Assembly (NCBI RefSeq): GCF_020523825.1
Contig: NZ_JAJALK010000010.1
Location: forward strand, 181,705-245,704
Reading direction: 5' to 3'
DNA length: 64,000 bases
Origin: Methylobacterium brachiatum
GTDB lineage: Bacteria; Pseudomonadota; Alphaproteobacteria; Rhizobiales; Beijerinckiaceae
Both the position numbers and the translations under genes were made by a program. Each line of letters opens with the position of its first letter. Position 1 is the stretch's first letter. The notes under the pieces were generated by a model. The model made no database searches, was not told the origin of the DNA, and saw nothing but the letters and a program-made list of their open reading frames with translations. Below are positions 50,490-61,884 of the stretch, one piece after another.

Positions 50490-52544
50490 ATGTTCGTCCT
50501 GCACATCGCCCTGCAGGGCTGCCTGCGCGGCCGCGATGTCGTCTACGGCCTCACCGCCGATACCGGCGGCCATATCCGCTACCTGCTGGATCTCGTCGCC
50601 GCCTCGGCGCAGGATTTCGGCGTCGCCGAGATCGTGGTGGCCACGCGCCTGTTCCAGGGGCCGCCCGGCCCGGATTACGCCGTGCCCGAAGAGCGCATCT
50701 CCGACAAGGTCAGGCTGGTGCGGCTGCCGAGCGCGGCGCCGGGCTACCTTCCCAAGGAGGCGATGCACGACGAGGTCGCGAGCTTCGCCGACAATCTCGT
50801 CGCCTGGATCGGCGCCCAGGCGCGCGCGCCCGACCTGATCCACGCCCATTACGCCGACGCCGCCGCGGTGGCGGCGATCGTCGAGGCCCGGCTCGGGATC
50901 CCGTTCGTGTTCACCGCGCACTCGCTCGGCCGGGTCAAGGCCGCGATGCTCGGCGGGGACGCCGCCGGCGCGCCCGACCTCGCCCGCCGGATCGCCACCG
51001 AGGAGGCGGCCCTCGCCCAGGCCACCCTGGTCATCGCCTCCTCCCGGGACGAGGCCGAGGTCCAGTATGCGGGCTACGAATCCTACAATCCCGGCCGCGT
51101 CCGCGTCGTGCCGCCGGGCAGCGACCTCGCGCGCTTCGCCGCCGCGCGGCCCCATCCCCGGGTCGACGCCCTGATCGACCGCTTCCTGCACGATCCCGCC
51201 AAGCCGCCGCTTCTGGCGATGGCCCGGCCGGTGGCGCGCAAGAACCTCGCGGCCCTGGTCCGGGCCTATGGCGAGAACCCGGAGCTGCGGGCCCGGGCCA
51301 ACCTGGTGATCGTGGCCGGCACCCGCGGCGACATCGACGCCCTCGACGGCGACATGGCCGCCACGATGCGCGACCTCCTGGTCCTGATCGACCGCTACGA
51401 CCTCTACGGGTCCGTGGCCTACCCGAAGACGCACCGGCCCGACGACGCGCCGGCGATCTACGCCTATGCCCGGGAGCGCGGCGGCCTCTTCGTCAATCCG
51501 GCGCTGAACGAGCCCTTCGGCCTGACCCTGTTGGAGGCCTCGGCGGCCGGCCTGCCGCTCGTCGCCACCGACAGCGGCGGCCCCAACGACATCGTCGAGA
51601 CCTGCGGCAACGGGCTGCTCGTCGATCCCCGCGACCCCGCGGCGATCGCGCAGGCCTGCCTGCGCATCCTGGCCGATCCTGCCTTGCGCGCCCGCTACGT
51701 GGCGGGCGGCGCCCGGGCCGCGGCGGCCTATGACTGGGACCGGCACGCCGCGCGCTACCACGCCCTGCTGCGCGCCCTGCTCGCCCCCGAGCCGCCCCTG
51801 CGGACGCCCTGGCAGCTCCTGGTCTGCGATATCGACAACACCCTGGTCGGCTGCGAGGCGGCGCTCGGCATCTTCCGGCGCTGGCGCAGCCAGCAGACGG
51901 GCCTGGCCTTCGGGGTGGCGACCGGCCGCTCGTTCCACAGCGCCATGGCGGTGCTGGAGCAGCAGATGAGCCCGCGGCCGCAGGTGATGATCACCTCGGT
52001 CGGCTCCGAGATCTACCATCTCGACGCCAACGGCGTGACCTACACGGCCGACGCCGCCTGGCGCGAGACCATCGCGGCGGGCTGGGACCGGGCGGCGGTG
52101 CGCGCGGCGCTGGCCGGCATCGACGGCCTCCTGCCCCAGGGCCCGCTCGAGCAGCGCCCGTACAAGCTGAGCTATTTCGGCGGGGCCGCCGCCGCCCGCC
52201 GGGTCGGCGCGCATCTCGCCGAGGCCGGCCTCGCCGCCCGGGTGATCCACAGCCACGACCGCTACCTCGACGTCCTGCCGGCCGAGGCCTCGAAGGGCAC
52301 GGCGGTGGACCATGTCCGTGCCCTCTACGGCCTGCCGGAGCGGGCGGTGTTCGTGGCCGGGGATTCCGGCAACGACGTCGAGATGCTGCGCGCCCGGGTG
52401 CAGGCGATCATCGTGGCGAATTATTCCGACGATCTGGCCAGCAACGCGGCGCTGCAGCACTCCTACGTCGCCCGGGCCTCGCATGCCCGCGGCATCATCG
52501 AGGGCGTGGCGCATTTCCGCCGGATGCTGGCCCATGCCTCCTGA
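50490..52544 (+). CDS. Sucrose-phosphate-synthase-like GT fused to HAD phosphatase
   Basis: A 684-residue two-domain enzyme. Residues 1-435 are a GT4 transferase with the sucrose-phosphate synthase acceptor motif LTADTGGHIRYLLDL and the donor site NPALNEPFGLTLLEASAAGL. Residues 445-684 are a HAD phosphatase like sucrose-phosphate phosphatase (nucleophile LLVCDIDNTLVG; GDSGNDVEML). The two steps of making sucrose (or a related disaccharide) would thus be in one chain, perhaps as a compatible solute or as a precursor for the cluster. The ATG at 50490 is preferred; the frame is open back to 50349. Confidence 0.87.
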   Translation: MFVLHIALQGCLRGRDVVYGLTADTGGHIRYLLDLVAASAQDFGVAEIVVATRLFQGPPGPDYAVPEERISDKVRLVRLPSAAPGYLPKEAMHDEVASFADNLVAWIGAQARAPDLIHAHYADAAAVAAIVEARLGIPFVFTAHSLGRVKAAMLGGDAAGAPDLARRIATEEAALAQATLVIASSRDEAEVQYAGYESYNPGRVRVVPPGSDLARFAAARPHPRVDALIDRFLHDPAKPPLLAMARPVARKNLAALVRAYGENPELRARANLVIVAGTRGDIDALDGDMAATMRDLLVLIDRYDLYGSVAYPKTHRPDDAPAIYAYARERGGLFVNPALNEPFGLTLLEASAAGLPLVATDSGGPNDIVETCGNGLLVDPRDPAAIAQACLRILADPALRARYVAGGARAAAAYDWDRHAARYHALLRALLAPEPPLRTPWQLLVCDIDNTLVGCEAALGIFRRWRSQQTGLAFGVATGRSFHSAMAVLEQQMSPRPQVMITSVGSEIYHLDANGVTYTADAAWRETIAAGWDRAAVRAALAGIDGLLPQGPLEQRPYKLSYFGGAAAARRVGAHLAEAGLAARVIHSHDRYLDVLPAEASKGTAVDHVRALYGLPERAVFVAGDSGNDVEMLRARVQAIIVANYSDDLASNAALQHSYVARASHARGIIEGVAHFRRMLAHAS

Positions 52545-53460
52545 CGTTCAGCCTCCTGACGTTCGGCCTCCTGTCATGCGGCCCGCTGGGGCGCCCGCGA
52601 CGAGCGTGCTCACCCTGGTGCGCGGCCGGGCGGCGAGCCTGCGCAACCTGATGCACGGCCTCGCCCGCCAGAGCACGCCCCCCGGCGAGCTGGTGATCGC
52701 CTGGATGCAGCCCGAGCCGATCCCGGACCTGCCCGATCCCGGCTGCCCGGTGCGCCATCTCCACGTCCCGGGCGAGCCGATGCCGCTCGCCGCCGCGCGC
52801 AACCGCGCCGCCGAGGCCGCCGCCGGCGACCTGCTGATCTTCCTCGACGTCGATTGCATCCCGGCCTCCGGCCTGGTCGGCGCCTACGCGGCCGCGGGCG
52901 CCGAGGGCCTGCTCCTCGGCGAGGTCCTGTACCTGCCGCCGGAGGCCGGCCCGGCTCTGGACGCGTCCGATCTCGACGACGCGGCCCTCGACCGCCTCGG
53001 CCGCCCGCACCCGGCCCGGCCGAAGGTGCCGGAGGCGGGCCTGCGCCGGGAGCCCGATCCCGGCCAGCTCTGGGGCCTGTCCTTCGCCCTGCCCGCCCGG
53101 GCCTGGCGCTCGGTCGGCGGCATGGACGAGGGCTTTACCGGCTATGGCGGCGAGGAGACCGACTTCGCCGCCCGCCTCGCCGCCACCGGGCTGCCGACCG
53201 ACTGGGTCGCGGGCGCCCGGGCCTATCATCAGCACCACCCGGTCCACGTCCCGCCGCTCCAGCATTTCACGCCGATCCTGGCCAACGCCGCCCGCTTCCG
53301 CGCCCGGCACGGGCGCTGGTGCATGACCTACTGGCTCGGCCAGTTCCGCGCCGCCGGGCTGATCGAGTGGGACGACGCCGCCCCGGCGATCCGCCTGATC
53401 CGCCCCCCGACCGCCCCGGAGATCGCCGCGTCCCGGCGGCCCGACGCCCTGTTCTCGTGA
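52534..53460 (+). CDS. GT2 family glycosyltransferase
   Basis: A 308-residue inverting transferase. After a proline-rich lead, VLTLVRGRAASLRNLMHGLARQ and LAAARNRAAEAAAGDLLIFL form the donor fold, with DVDCI supplying the DxD. The acceptor motif is GFTGYGGEETDF, the ED-type motif of GT2 enzymes. It closely resembles the protein encoded at 54768, so the pair arose by duplication. It overlaps the SPS-like gene by 11 bases. A 15-base tandem repeat spans its first codons. Confidence 0.88.
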   Translation: MPPDVQPPDVRPPVMRPAGAPATSVLTLVRGRAASLRNLMHGLARQSTPPGELVIAWMQPEPIPDLPDPGCPVRHLHVPGEPMPLAAARNRAAEAAAGDLLIFLDVDCIPASGLVGAYAAAGAEGLLLGEVLYLPPEAGPALDASDLDDAALDRLGRPHPARPKVPEAGLRREPDPGQLWGLSFALPARAWRSVGGMDEGFTGYGGEETDFAARLAATGLPTDWVAGARAYHQHHPVHVPPLQHFTPILANAARFRARHGRWCMTYWLGQFRAAGLIEWDDAAPAIRLIRPPTAPEIAASRRPDALFS

Positions 53461-53468
53461 ATCAGACC

Positions 53469-54590
53469 ATGAAGAAGCCGATCGCGTTCTTCGTCCACCA
53501 CCAGGGCCGGGGCCACGCCAACCGCACCATGGCGGTGGCCGCCGAGTTCGCCCGCGACCGCCCGGTCTCGGTGCTGACCGCCGGCCCGCACCTGTTCGAC
53601 GGCTTCGCGCGCGACATCGAGATCGTGCCGCTGCCCGACATGATCGGCGCCGCGGTGCCGACCCCGCGCCTCTACGCCGAGCCGACCCCGCAGGTGATGC
53701 ATTGCGTGCCGCTGGGGCTCGCCCCGATGCGCCGGACCATGCGGATCATCCTCGACCATCTCGACGCGCGCGCGGTCGGCCTGTTCGTGGTCGACGTCTC
53801 GGCCGAGATCGCGCTGCTCGCCCGGATCGCCAGTGTGCCGGCGGTGCAGATCCGGATGCACGGCGACCGCTCCGATATCGGCCATGTCGGCGCCTACGAG
53901 GCCTGCGTCGGGATGCTGGCGCCCTTCGACGCCCGGCTGGAACAGGCCGACTATCCGGCGTCCCTGCGCGCCAAGACCTTCTACAGCGGCGGCCTGTGCA
54001 CCAGCCTCGACCGCGTCCTCGACCGGGCGGAAGCGCGGGCCAAGCTCGGCCTCGATCCGCAGCGCGAGATCATCGTCGCGGTGACCGGCGGCGGCGGCAG
54101 CGGCACCCCCTACGCGCCGCTCACCGTGGCGGCCCGCGCCGAGCCCGACGCCCTGTGGCTGACCCTCGGGCCGACCCACCGGGAGGGCCACGAGACCGAT
54201 TTCGCCAACCTGCGCGAGCTGGGCTGGGTGCCCTCCGTGACCGACTACCTCGCGGCCGCCGACATCGTGATCGCCTCGGCGGGCGACAACACGGTCCACG
54301 AGGTCGCCCGGGTCGGCGGCCGCCTGATCGTTATGCCGGAATGGCGCTACTTCGCCGAGCAGACCCGCAAGGCTGAGGCCCTGGTCCGGCTGGGCGCCGC
54401 CGTCCAGGCCCCCGTCTGGCCCGGCGACCTCCAGGGCTGGCGCGACCTCCTGGCCCGCGCCCGGACGCTCGACGGCGCCGAGCTGCGCGGCCTCTACGCC
54501 CCGGACGCCGCCGCCCGCGCCGCCGGCTGGCTCGAAGGGCTGACCGACGAGCTCTGGCAGGGCGCCGAGGAGCCTGTCGCGCCTCCCTGA
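53469..54590 (+). CDS. GT-B (MurG-like) glycosyltransferase
   Basis: A 373-residue protein beginning FFVHHQGRGHANRTMAVAAE, the glycine-rich start of MurG/UGT-like GT-B enzymes. The second half has VTGGGGSGTPYAPL and VTDYLAAADIVIASAGDNTVHEVARVGG, the donor-binding region. A GTG at 53457 overlapping the previous stop (GTGA) is an alternative start. It lies between the two related GT2 genes and should act on the same glycan or glycolipid. Confidence 0.85.
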   Translation: MKKPIAFFVHHQGRGHANRTMAVAAEFARDRPVSVLTAGPHLFDGFARDIEIVPLPDMIGAAVPTPRLYAEPTPQVMHCVPLGLAPMRRTMRIILDHLDARAVGLFVVDVSAEIALLARIASVPAVQIRMHGDRSDIGHVGAYEACVGMLAPFDARLEQADYPASLRAKTFYSGGLCTSLDRVLDRAEARAKLGLDPQREIIVAVTGGGGSGTPYAPLTVAARAEPDALWLTLGPTHREGHETDFANLRELGWVPSVTDYLAAADIVIASAGDNTVHEVARVGGRLIVMPEWRYFAEQTRKAEALVRLGAAVQAPVWPGDLQGWRDLLARARTLDGAELRGLYAPDAAARAAGWLEGLTDELWQGAEEPVAPP

Positions 54591-54657
54591 GCGGCCACCT
54601 GCGCTCGACCGCCGAGACAGGTTCGGGGCGCAATCGCTTTTGCAGGTCTCGATGCGC

Positions 54658-54681
54658 CCCCTCTCCCGCACGGGAGAGGGG
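54658..54681. repeat. 11-bp perfect palindrome in the GT cluster gap
   Basis: CCCCTCTCCCG/CGGGAGAGGGG with a CA loop lies in the 177-base gap between two GT genes. Similar CCCTCTCCCG hairpins occur as dispersed repeats in alphaproteobacterial genomes. Here it may act as a transcription terminator or RNA-stabilising hairpin; there is no T-run. Confidence 0.5.
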
Positions 54682-54767
54682 ACCCGCGCCCTTCCCAGGC
54701 GACGACAAAGCCCAATCGAAGATGCCCGCCCCTACCCCGTCCCCATCAGCCGGAGCCCGACCGTCGC

Positions 54768-55685
54768 ATGTCCACCGTTTCCGTCGTGACCCTGGCCAAG
54801 GGCCGGGCGGCGCATCTGCGCAACGTGCTGCGCGGCCTGGAGCGCCAGACGCAGGCCCCCGCCGAGTTCATCGTCGCGGTGATGCAGGACGAGCCCTACG
54901 ACCTGCCCGAGACCTCGTTTCCGGTCCGCCAGATCCGGGTTCCGGGCCGCGAGCTGCCGCTGGCGGCCGCGCGCAACCGCGGCGTGGACGCGGCCAGCGG
55001 CGAGGGCATCGTCTTCCTCGATGTCGACGGCATCCCGGCCCCCGACCTCGTGGCCGACTATGCGCGCGGGCTCGGCGAGCTCGACGGCCTGCTGATGGGC
55101 GAGGTGCTGCACCTGCCCGAGCACGCCACCGCGGGCGCCTGGCGCTACGCCGACCTCGCGGCGAGCGCGGAGCGGCATTCCGACCGCCGCGGGCCTCCGG
55201 CCTCCGGCATCGAGTTGTGCAACGATTACCGGTGCTTCTGGTCGCTCAACTTCGCGATCCGGCGGGACACCTTCCGGGCGCTCGGCGGCTTCGACGAGCG
55301 CTATACCGGCTACGGCGGCGAGGACACCGATTTCGGCAAGATCCTCGACCAGGGCGGCACCCCGATCGCCTGGATCAAGGGCGCGCTGGCCTATCACCAG
55401 TACCACCCGCACCACATGCCGCCGATCCACCACCTCGACAGCGTCGTGCGCAACGCCGAGCTGTTCGAGGCCAAATGGGGCTACCGGACCATGGGCCACT
55501 GGCTCTACGCGTTCCGGGTCATGGGCCTGATCGACGACACGCCCGACCAGCCGATCCGGATCCTGCGCCGGCCCGATGCCGACGACCTCGCCCTGACCGG
55601 GCAGCAGAGCCACCAGCCCTACACCAACTCCGCCTCTGTCATCCGGTATCTGGAATCCCGGGTTGGCGCGGCGGCGACCGCGTGA
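54768..55685 (+). CDS. GT2 family glycosyltransferase
   Basis: A 305-residue inverting transferase with VVTLAKGRAAHLRNVLRGLE at the start, LAAARNRGVDAASGEGIVFL then DVDGIP as the DxD site, and GFDERYTGYGGEDTDFGKI as the catalytic-base motif. It shares its organisation and most motifs with the protein encoded at 52534. Its stop overlaps the next GTG (GTGA), so it is coupled to the GT4 gene. Substrates are unknown. Confidence 0.88.
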   Translation: MSTVSVVTLAKGRAAHLRNVLRGLERQTQAPAEFIVAVMQDEPYDLPETSFPVRQIRVPGRELPLAAARNRGVDAASGEGIVFLDVDGIPAPDLVADYARGLGELDGLLMGEVLHLPEHATAGAWRYADLAASAERHSDRRGPPASGIELCNDYRCFWSLNFAIRRDTFRALGGFDERYTGYGGEDTDFGKILDQGGTPIAWIKGALAYHQYHPHHMPPIHHLDSVVRNAELFEAKWGYRTMGHWLYAFRVMGLIDDTPDQPIRILRRPDADDLALTGQQSHQPYTNSASVIRYLESRVGAAATA

Positions 55686-56740
55686 GGATCGCGCTCCTCG
55701 CCCATATCCGCCACCCGGTCGCGCCGCCCTTCACGGGGGGCATGGAGGCCCATAGCTGGCACCTCGCCGCGGGGCTCGCGGCCCGCGGCCACGACGTCGT
55801 GCTGTTCGCCGCCGGCGACAGCGACCCGCTTTTCGCGATCGACGCCGTGGTGCCGGAGCATCACGAGCGCCGCTTCCCGGGCCTGGAGCATCGCGGCGAT
55901 CCGGGGCTGCGGGCCTATGTCGATGACGGCTACGCCGCCGCCTGCGACCGGATCGCGGCGGGCGGGTTCGACGTGCTGCACAACAACAGCCTGAGCCGGC
56001 TGCCCCTGGAGCGCCGGCGGACCGCGCGGGTCCCCACCGTCACCTCCCTGCACGTGCCGCCCTACGACGCCCTGCGCGGCTTCGTGCACGACAGTCCCGC
56101 GCCCGGTCACCGGATCACCGTGACCTCCCGGGCGCAGCTGCGGGCCTGGTGGCCGGAGGGCGCACCGCCGGAGGCGTCGGTGCTTCACAACGGCGTCGAT
56201 CCCGCCGCCTGGCCGTTCCGGGACCGCGGCGACGGCAGCGCCGCCTGGTCCGGGCGGCTGGCGGCGATCAAGGGCGCGCATTGCGCCATCGCGGCGGCGA
56301 AACGCGCCGGCATCCCGCTGACCCTGTACGGCCCGATCGAGGAGCCGGATTACTGGGCGGCGCGGATCGCCCCGGAACTCGGCGGCCCGATCCGCTACGG
56401 CGGCCATCTCGACGGCCGGGCGCTCGCCGCCGAGATCGGCCGCGCCTCGGTGTTCCTGTTCACTCCGTGCTGGGACGAGCCGTTCGGGCTGGTGGCGATC
56501 GAGGCGATGGCCTGCGGCCTGCCGGTGGCGGGCCTCGCCAACGGTGCCGCCCGGGAGGTGGTCGGCGAGGCCGGATGCCTCGTGGAGCCCGGGGACGCGG
56601 CCGCCCTGGCCGGGGCGATCGGCGTGGCGCTCGCGATCCCGCGCCCGGTGCCGCGGGATCGGGTCCGGCGCCTGTTCAGCCGCGACCGCTGGCTCGATGC
56701 CTGCGAGGCTCTGTACCGGCAGGCCCGGGCCGGGCGCTAG
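55682..56740 (+). CDS. GT4 family glycosyltransferase
   Basis: A 352-residue GT-B enzyme starting at GTG 55682. VAPPFTGGMEAHSWHLAAGL is the acceptor-side glycine motif, AWSGRLAAIKGAHCAIAAA and DEPFGLVAIEAMACGLPVAG form the donor site with the E-x7-E pattern. It is the last gene of the rightward GT operon and ends four bases into the convergent PlsC gene. Confidence 0.88.
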   Translation: MRIALLAHIRHPVAPPFTGGMEAHSWHLAAGLAARGHDVVLFAAGDSDPLFAIDAVVPEHHERRFPGLEHRGDPGLRAYVDDGYAAACDRIAAGGFDVLHNNSLSRLPLERRRTARVPTVTSLHVPPYDALRGFVHDSPAPGHRITVTSRAQLRAWWPEGAPPEASVLHNGVDPAAWPFRDRGDGSAAWSGRLAAIKGAHCAIAAAKRAGIPLTLYGPIEEPDYWAARIAPELGGPIRYGGHLDGRALAAEIGRASVFLFTPCWDEPFGLVAIEAMACGLPVAGLANGAAREVVGEAGCLVEPGDAAALAGAIGVALAIPRPVPRDRVRRLFSRDRWLDACEALYRQARAGR

Positions 56741-57465
56741 GGCCGACCCTGCGCGTCGGCCGGGCGCCAGCGGTCGAGCTCCCGGTCGATCGCGCCCTCG
56801 GTGCCGCGCAGGAACTCCGCCGCCGGCAGGCCGGGGGCGAGGGCCGCGAGGTAGCTCACCACGATGGTGCCGGCCCGGGTGGCCGCGCCGCGGGGCCAGA
56901 ACAGGCCCGAATTCACCGCCACCGGCACCACCGGCAGACGCAGCCGGCCGTAGAGCAGCTCGACGCCGCGCTTGAATTGCAGCGGATCGCCGGCCCGGCC
57001 CCGTGTGCCCTCCGGGAAGATCAGCACCGAGCGCCCCGCCGCCACCGCCGCCTGGCTGCCCTCGATGATCGCCCGCAGGGCCTGGGTGCCGTTGGCGCGG
57101 TCGATCACGATCATCGGCGAGCGCCGCAGGAACCAGCCGACCACCGGGATCGCGAGCAATTCGCGCTTGGCCACGATCGCCACGTCGGGGACCAGCACCA
57201 GGAAGGCCAGCGTCTCCCAGGTGGATTGGTGGTTGGCCACGAGCAGGCAGGGCTCGTTCGGGATGTGCTCGCGCCCCTCCTCGACGTAGCGCAGCCCGAC
57301 GATGCGGTGCAGGCCGGCCAGGACCCCGCGGGCCCAGAGCCGTGCCGCCGTGCGGACCGGGCGGGCCGGCGCCCCGGCGAGCGCCAGGACGACGAGCGGC
57401 GCCAGGAACAGGGCCGTCCAGGCGGTCCAGTAGGCGACGAACAGGAGGGAGCGGGTCTGCGCCAA
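56737..57465 (-). CDS. plsC: 1-acyl-sn-glycerol-3-phosphate acyltransferase (PlsC)
   Basis: A 242-residue membrane-bound acyltransferase. N-terminal hydrophobic helix (about 8-30), then the acyltransferase block I NHQSTWE (HX4E instead of HX4D), block II region RSPMIVIDR, block III FPEGTRGR and block IV PVVPVAVNSG. These are the PlsC motifs in order. It makes phosphatidic acid from lysophosphatidate. It converges on the glycosyltransferase operon, so a glycolipid role is possible, but plain phospholipid synthesis suffices. Confidence 0.9.
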   Translation of the reverse strand: MAQTRSLLFVAYWTAWTALFLAPLVVLALAGAPARPVRTAARLWARGVLAGLHRIVGLRYVEEGREHIPNEPCLLVANHQSTWETLAFLVLVPDVAIVAKRELLAIPVVGWFLRRSPMIVIDRANGTQALRAIIEGSQAAVAAGRSVLIFPEGTRGRAGDPLQFKRGVELLYGRLRLPVVPVAVNSGLFWPRGAATRAGTIVVSYLAALAPGLPAAEFLRGTEGAIDRELDRWRPADAQGRP

Positions 57466-57552
57466 GATCGGGATTCACGTCGGGCCCCGGAACGGGGCGG
57501 ATCCCCGGCATAGCGCCTCGCGGATCGGGGTGCACGGCAATTCAGGACGGCG

Positions 57553-57586
57553 CGAAAGCCGCAGCCGCCGTCCGCGGCTTTCGTTT
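57553..57586 (+). other. Hairpin with short T-run in the divergent gap
   Basis: CGAAAGCCGC (57553-57562) pairs with GCGGCTTTCG (57574-57583), followed by TTT. It lies between the divergent plsC and hybrid-kinase genes, upstream of both, so a terminator role would only make sense as a leader attenuator or relic. Structure is clear; function is not. Confidence 0.35.
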
Positions 57587-57716
57587 ATGCGGGTCGGCGC
57601 GCGCGGGTGACACCGGCCGGGCCCCGTAACCGCCTGCGCCGACCTTGAGAACGGCCGCCGCCCTGCTGCGTTATCGGAAGGTCCGGCGAGCGGGCGCTGG
57701 CGCGAAGGAGACCGGG

Positions 57717-60242
<2,526 letters not shown>

Positions 60243-60378
60243 GGTCCGCGCGCCGTCCTGCGGCGCACGGGCGCCTCATGGCTGCGGCGCCGGCGGCACT
60301 GACAAGGCGGGGCACGGTCGCTACCGTGCGCGCCGCACCGGGGACGCGTGGGACCGCGGGGGAGCGTAGGGCAAGCCG

Positions 60379-61884
60379 ATGACCGATACCGACACGGCCC
60401 CGGCGCCGCGGCTCTCGACGGGTGTTCCCGGCCTGGACGACATCCTGTGCGGCGGGCTGACGCCGAGCCGGCTCTACCTGCTGGAGGGCACGCCCGGCAC
60501 CGGCAAGACCACCCTGGCGCTCCAGTTCCTGCGCGACGGCGCGGCAAGGGGCGAGCCGACGCTCTACGTCACCCTGTCCGAGACGAGCCAGGAGCTCCGG
60601 TCGTCCGCCGCGACCCATGGCTGGTCGCTCGACGACATCGAGGTCTACGAGCTCGTCAACGAGATGGGGCTCGATCCCGACAGCGAGCAATCGATCCTCC
60701 ACCCGTCCGAGATCGAGCTCGGCGAGACCGTCCGCGAGGTGATCGCCCGGGTCGAGGCGCTGAAGCCCGAGCGGGTCGTGTTCGATTCGCTCTCGGAGCT
60801 GCGCCTGCTCGCCCAGAACCCGCTGCGCTACCGCCGGCAGATCCTGGCGCTCAAGCAGTTCTTCGCCAAGCGCGCCTGCACCGTGCTGATGCTCGACGAC
60901 CGCACCTCGGAGACCGGCGACCTGCAGCTCCACAGCATCGCCCACGGGGTGATCTCGCTGGAGCAGGCGCCGCGCGAGTTCGGCTCGGAGCGGCGCCGGC
61001 TGCGCATCGTCAAGATGCGCGGCATCAAGTACCGGGGCGGCTACCACGATTTCTCGCTGGAGACCGGGGGCATCCGGGTCTTCCCGCGCCTGATCGCCGC
61101 CGAGCATCACACCGCCTTCGACCCGCAGGCGCGCTCCACCGGCACGGACACGCTCGACCTGCTGCTCGGCGGCGGATTGGTGCCCGGCACCAACACCCTG
61201 CTGCTGGGCCCCTCGGGCGTCGGCAAGACGACCATGGCGATCCGCTGCATGCTGGCCGCCCTGGAGCGCGGCGAGACGGCGACCTACTACCTGTTCGACG
61301 AGGGCCTCGCGACCCTGCTCAGCCGGGCCGCCATCCTGGGCATGGACCTGTCCCCGCATCTCGAGAGCGGGCGCCTGACGATCACGCAGATCGACCCGGC
61401 CGAGCTCTCGCCCGGGGAATTCTCCAGCATGCTCCGGCAGGCCGTGCAGGAGCGCGGCTGCAGCTTCGTCGGGCTCGACAGCCTGAACGCCTACCTGCAC
61501 GCGATGCCGGGCGAGGAGTTCCTCATCCTGCAGATGCACGAGATGCTGAGCTACCTGAACCAGCAGGGCGTCACGACGCTGCTGGTCCTGGGGCAGCACG
61601 GGGTGATCGGCGAGGTCCGCACCGATATCGATCTCAGCTATCTCAGCGACGCGATCCTGCTGTTCCGGTTCTTCGAGGCCAAGGGCGAGGTCCGCACCGC
61701 GTTGTCCGTGGTAAAGAGCCGGGTCAACGCCCACGAGCGCACCATCCGCGAGATGAAGCTGTCGGCCCAGGGGATCCAGGTCGGCGAAGCCCTGACCGAT
61801 TTCGAGGGCGTGCTGACCGGCCTGCCCTCCTACCGCGGCGCGGTGGCGATGCTGACCGGCGACGTCGCCGGCGGCGAGCGGTGA
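60379..61884 (+). CDS. KaiC-like tandem RecA ATPase
   Basis: A 501-residue protein with two KaiC-type ATPase domains. The first has TGVPGLDDILCGGL and Walker A GTPGTGKTT (37-45) with TLSETSQEL; the second has GTDTLDLLLGGGL and Walker A GPSGVGKTT (about 276-284) with YYLFDEGLATLL. There is no KaiA or KaiB gene nearby, and the CII phosphorylation pair of cyanobacterial KaiC is not evident, so it is a KaiC-like regulator, not a clock proper. It overlaps the downstream hybrid kinase by four bases (GTGA) and probably signals to it. Confidence 0.88.
   Translation: MTDTDTAPAPRLSTGVPGLDDILCGGLTPSRLYLLEGTPGTGKTTLALQFLRDGAARGEPTLYVTLSETSQELRSSAATHGWSLDDIEVYELVNEMGLDPDSEQSILHPSEIELGETVREVIARVEALKPERVVFDSLSELRLLAQNPLRYRRQILALKQFFAKRACTVLMLDDRTSETGDLQLHSIAHGVISLEQAPREFGSERRRLRIVKMRGIKYRGGYHDFSLETGGIRVFPRLIAAEHHTAFDPQARSTGTDTLDLLLGGGLVPGTNTLLLGPSGVGKTTMAIRCMLAALERGETATYYLFDEGLATLLSRAAILGMDLSPHLESGRLTITQIDPAELSPGEFSSMLRQAVQERGCSFVGLDSLNAYLHAMPGEEFLILQMHEMLSYLNQQGVTTLLVLGQHGVIGEVRTDIDLSYLSDAILLFRFFEAKGEVRTALSVVKSRVNAHERTIREMKLSAQGIQVGEALTDFEGVLTGLPSYRGAVAMLTGDVAGGER

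Noticed and set aside
50430..52535. Upstream extension of the GT4 gene to 52535
   Set aside because: It is antisense to the SPS-like gene; the family start is at the GTG at 50429.
57553..57586. Transcription terminator
   Set aside because: It lies upstream of both flanking genes and has only three T residues, so no transcript is obvious for it to end; listed as a hairpin only.
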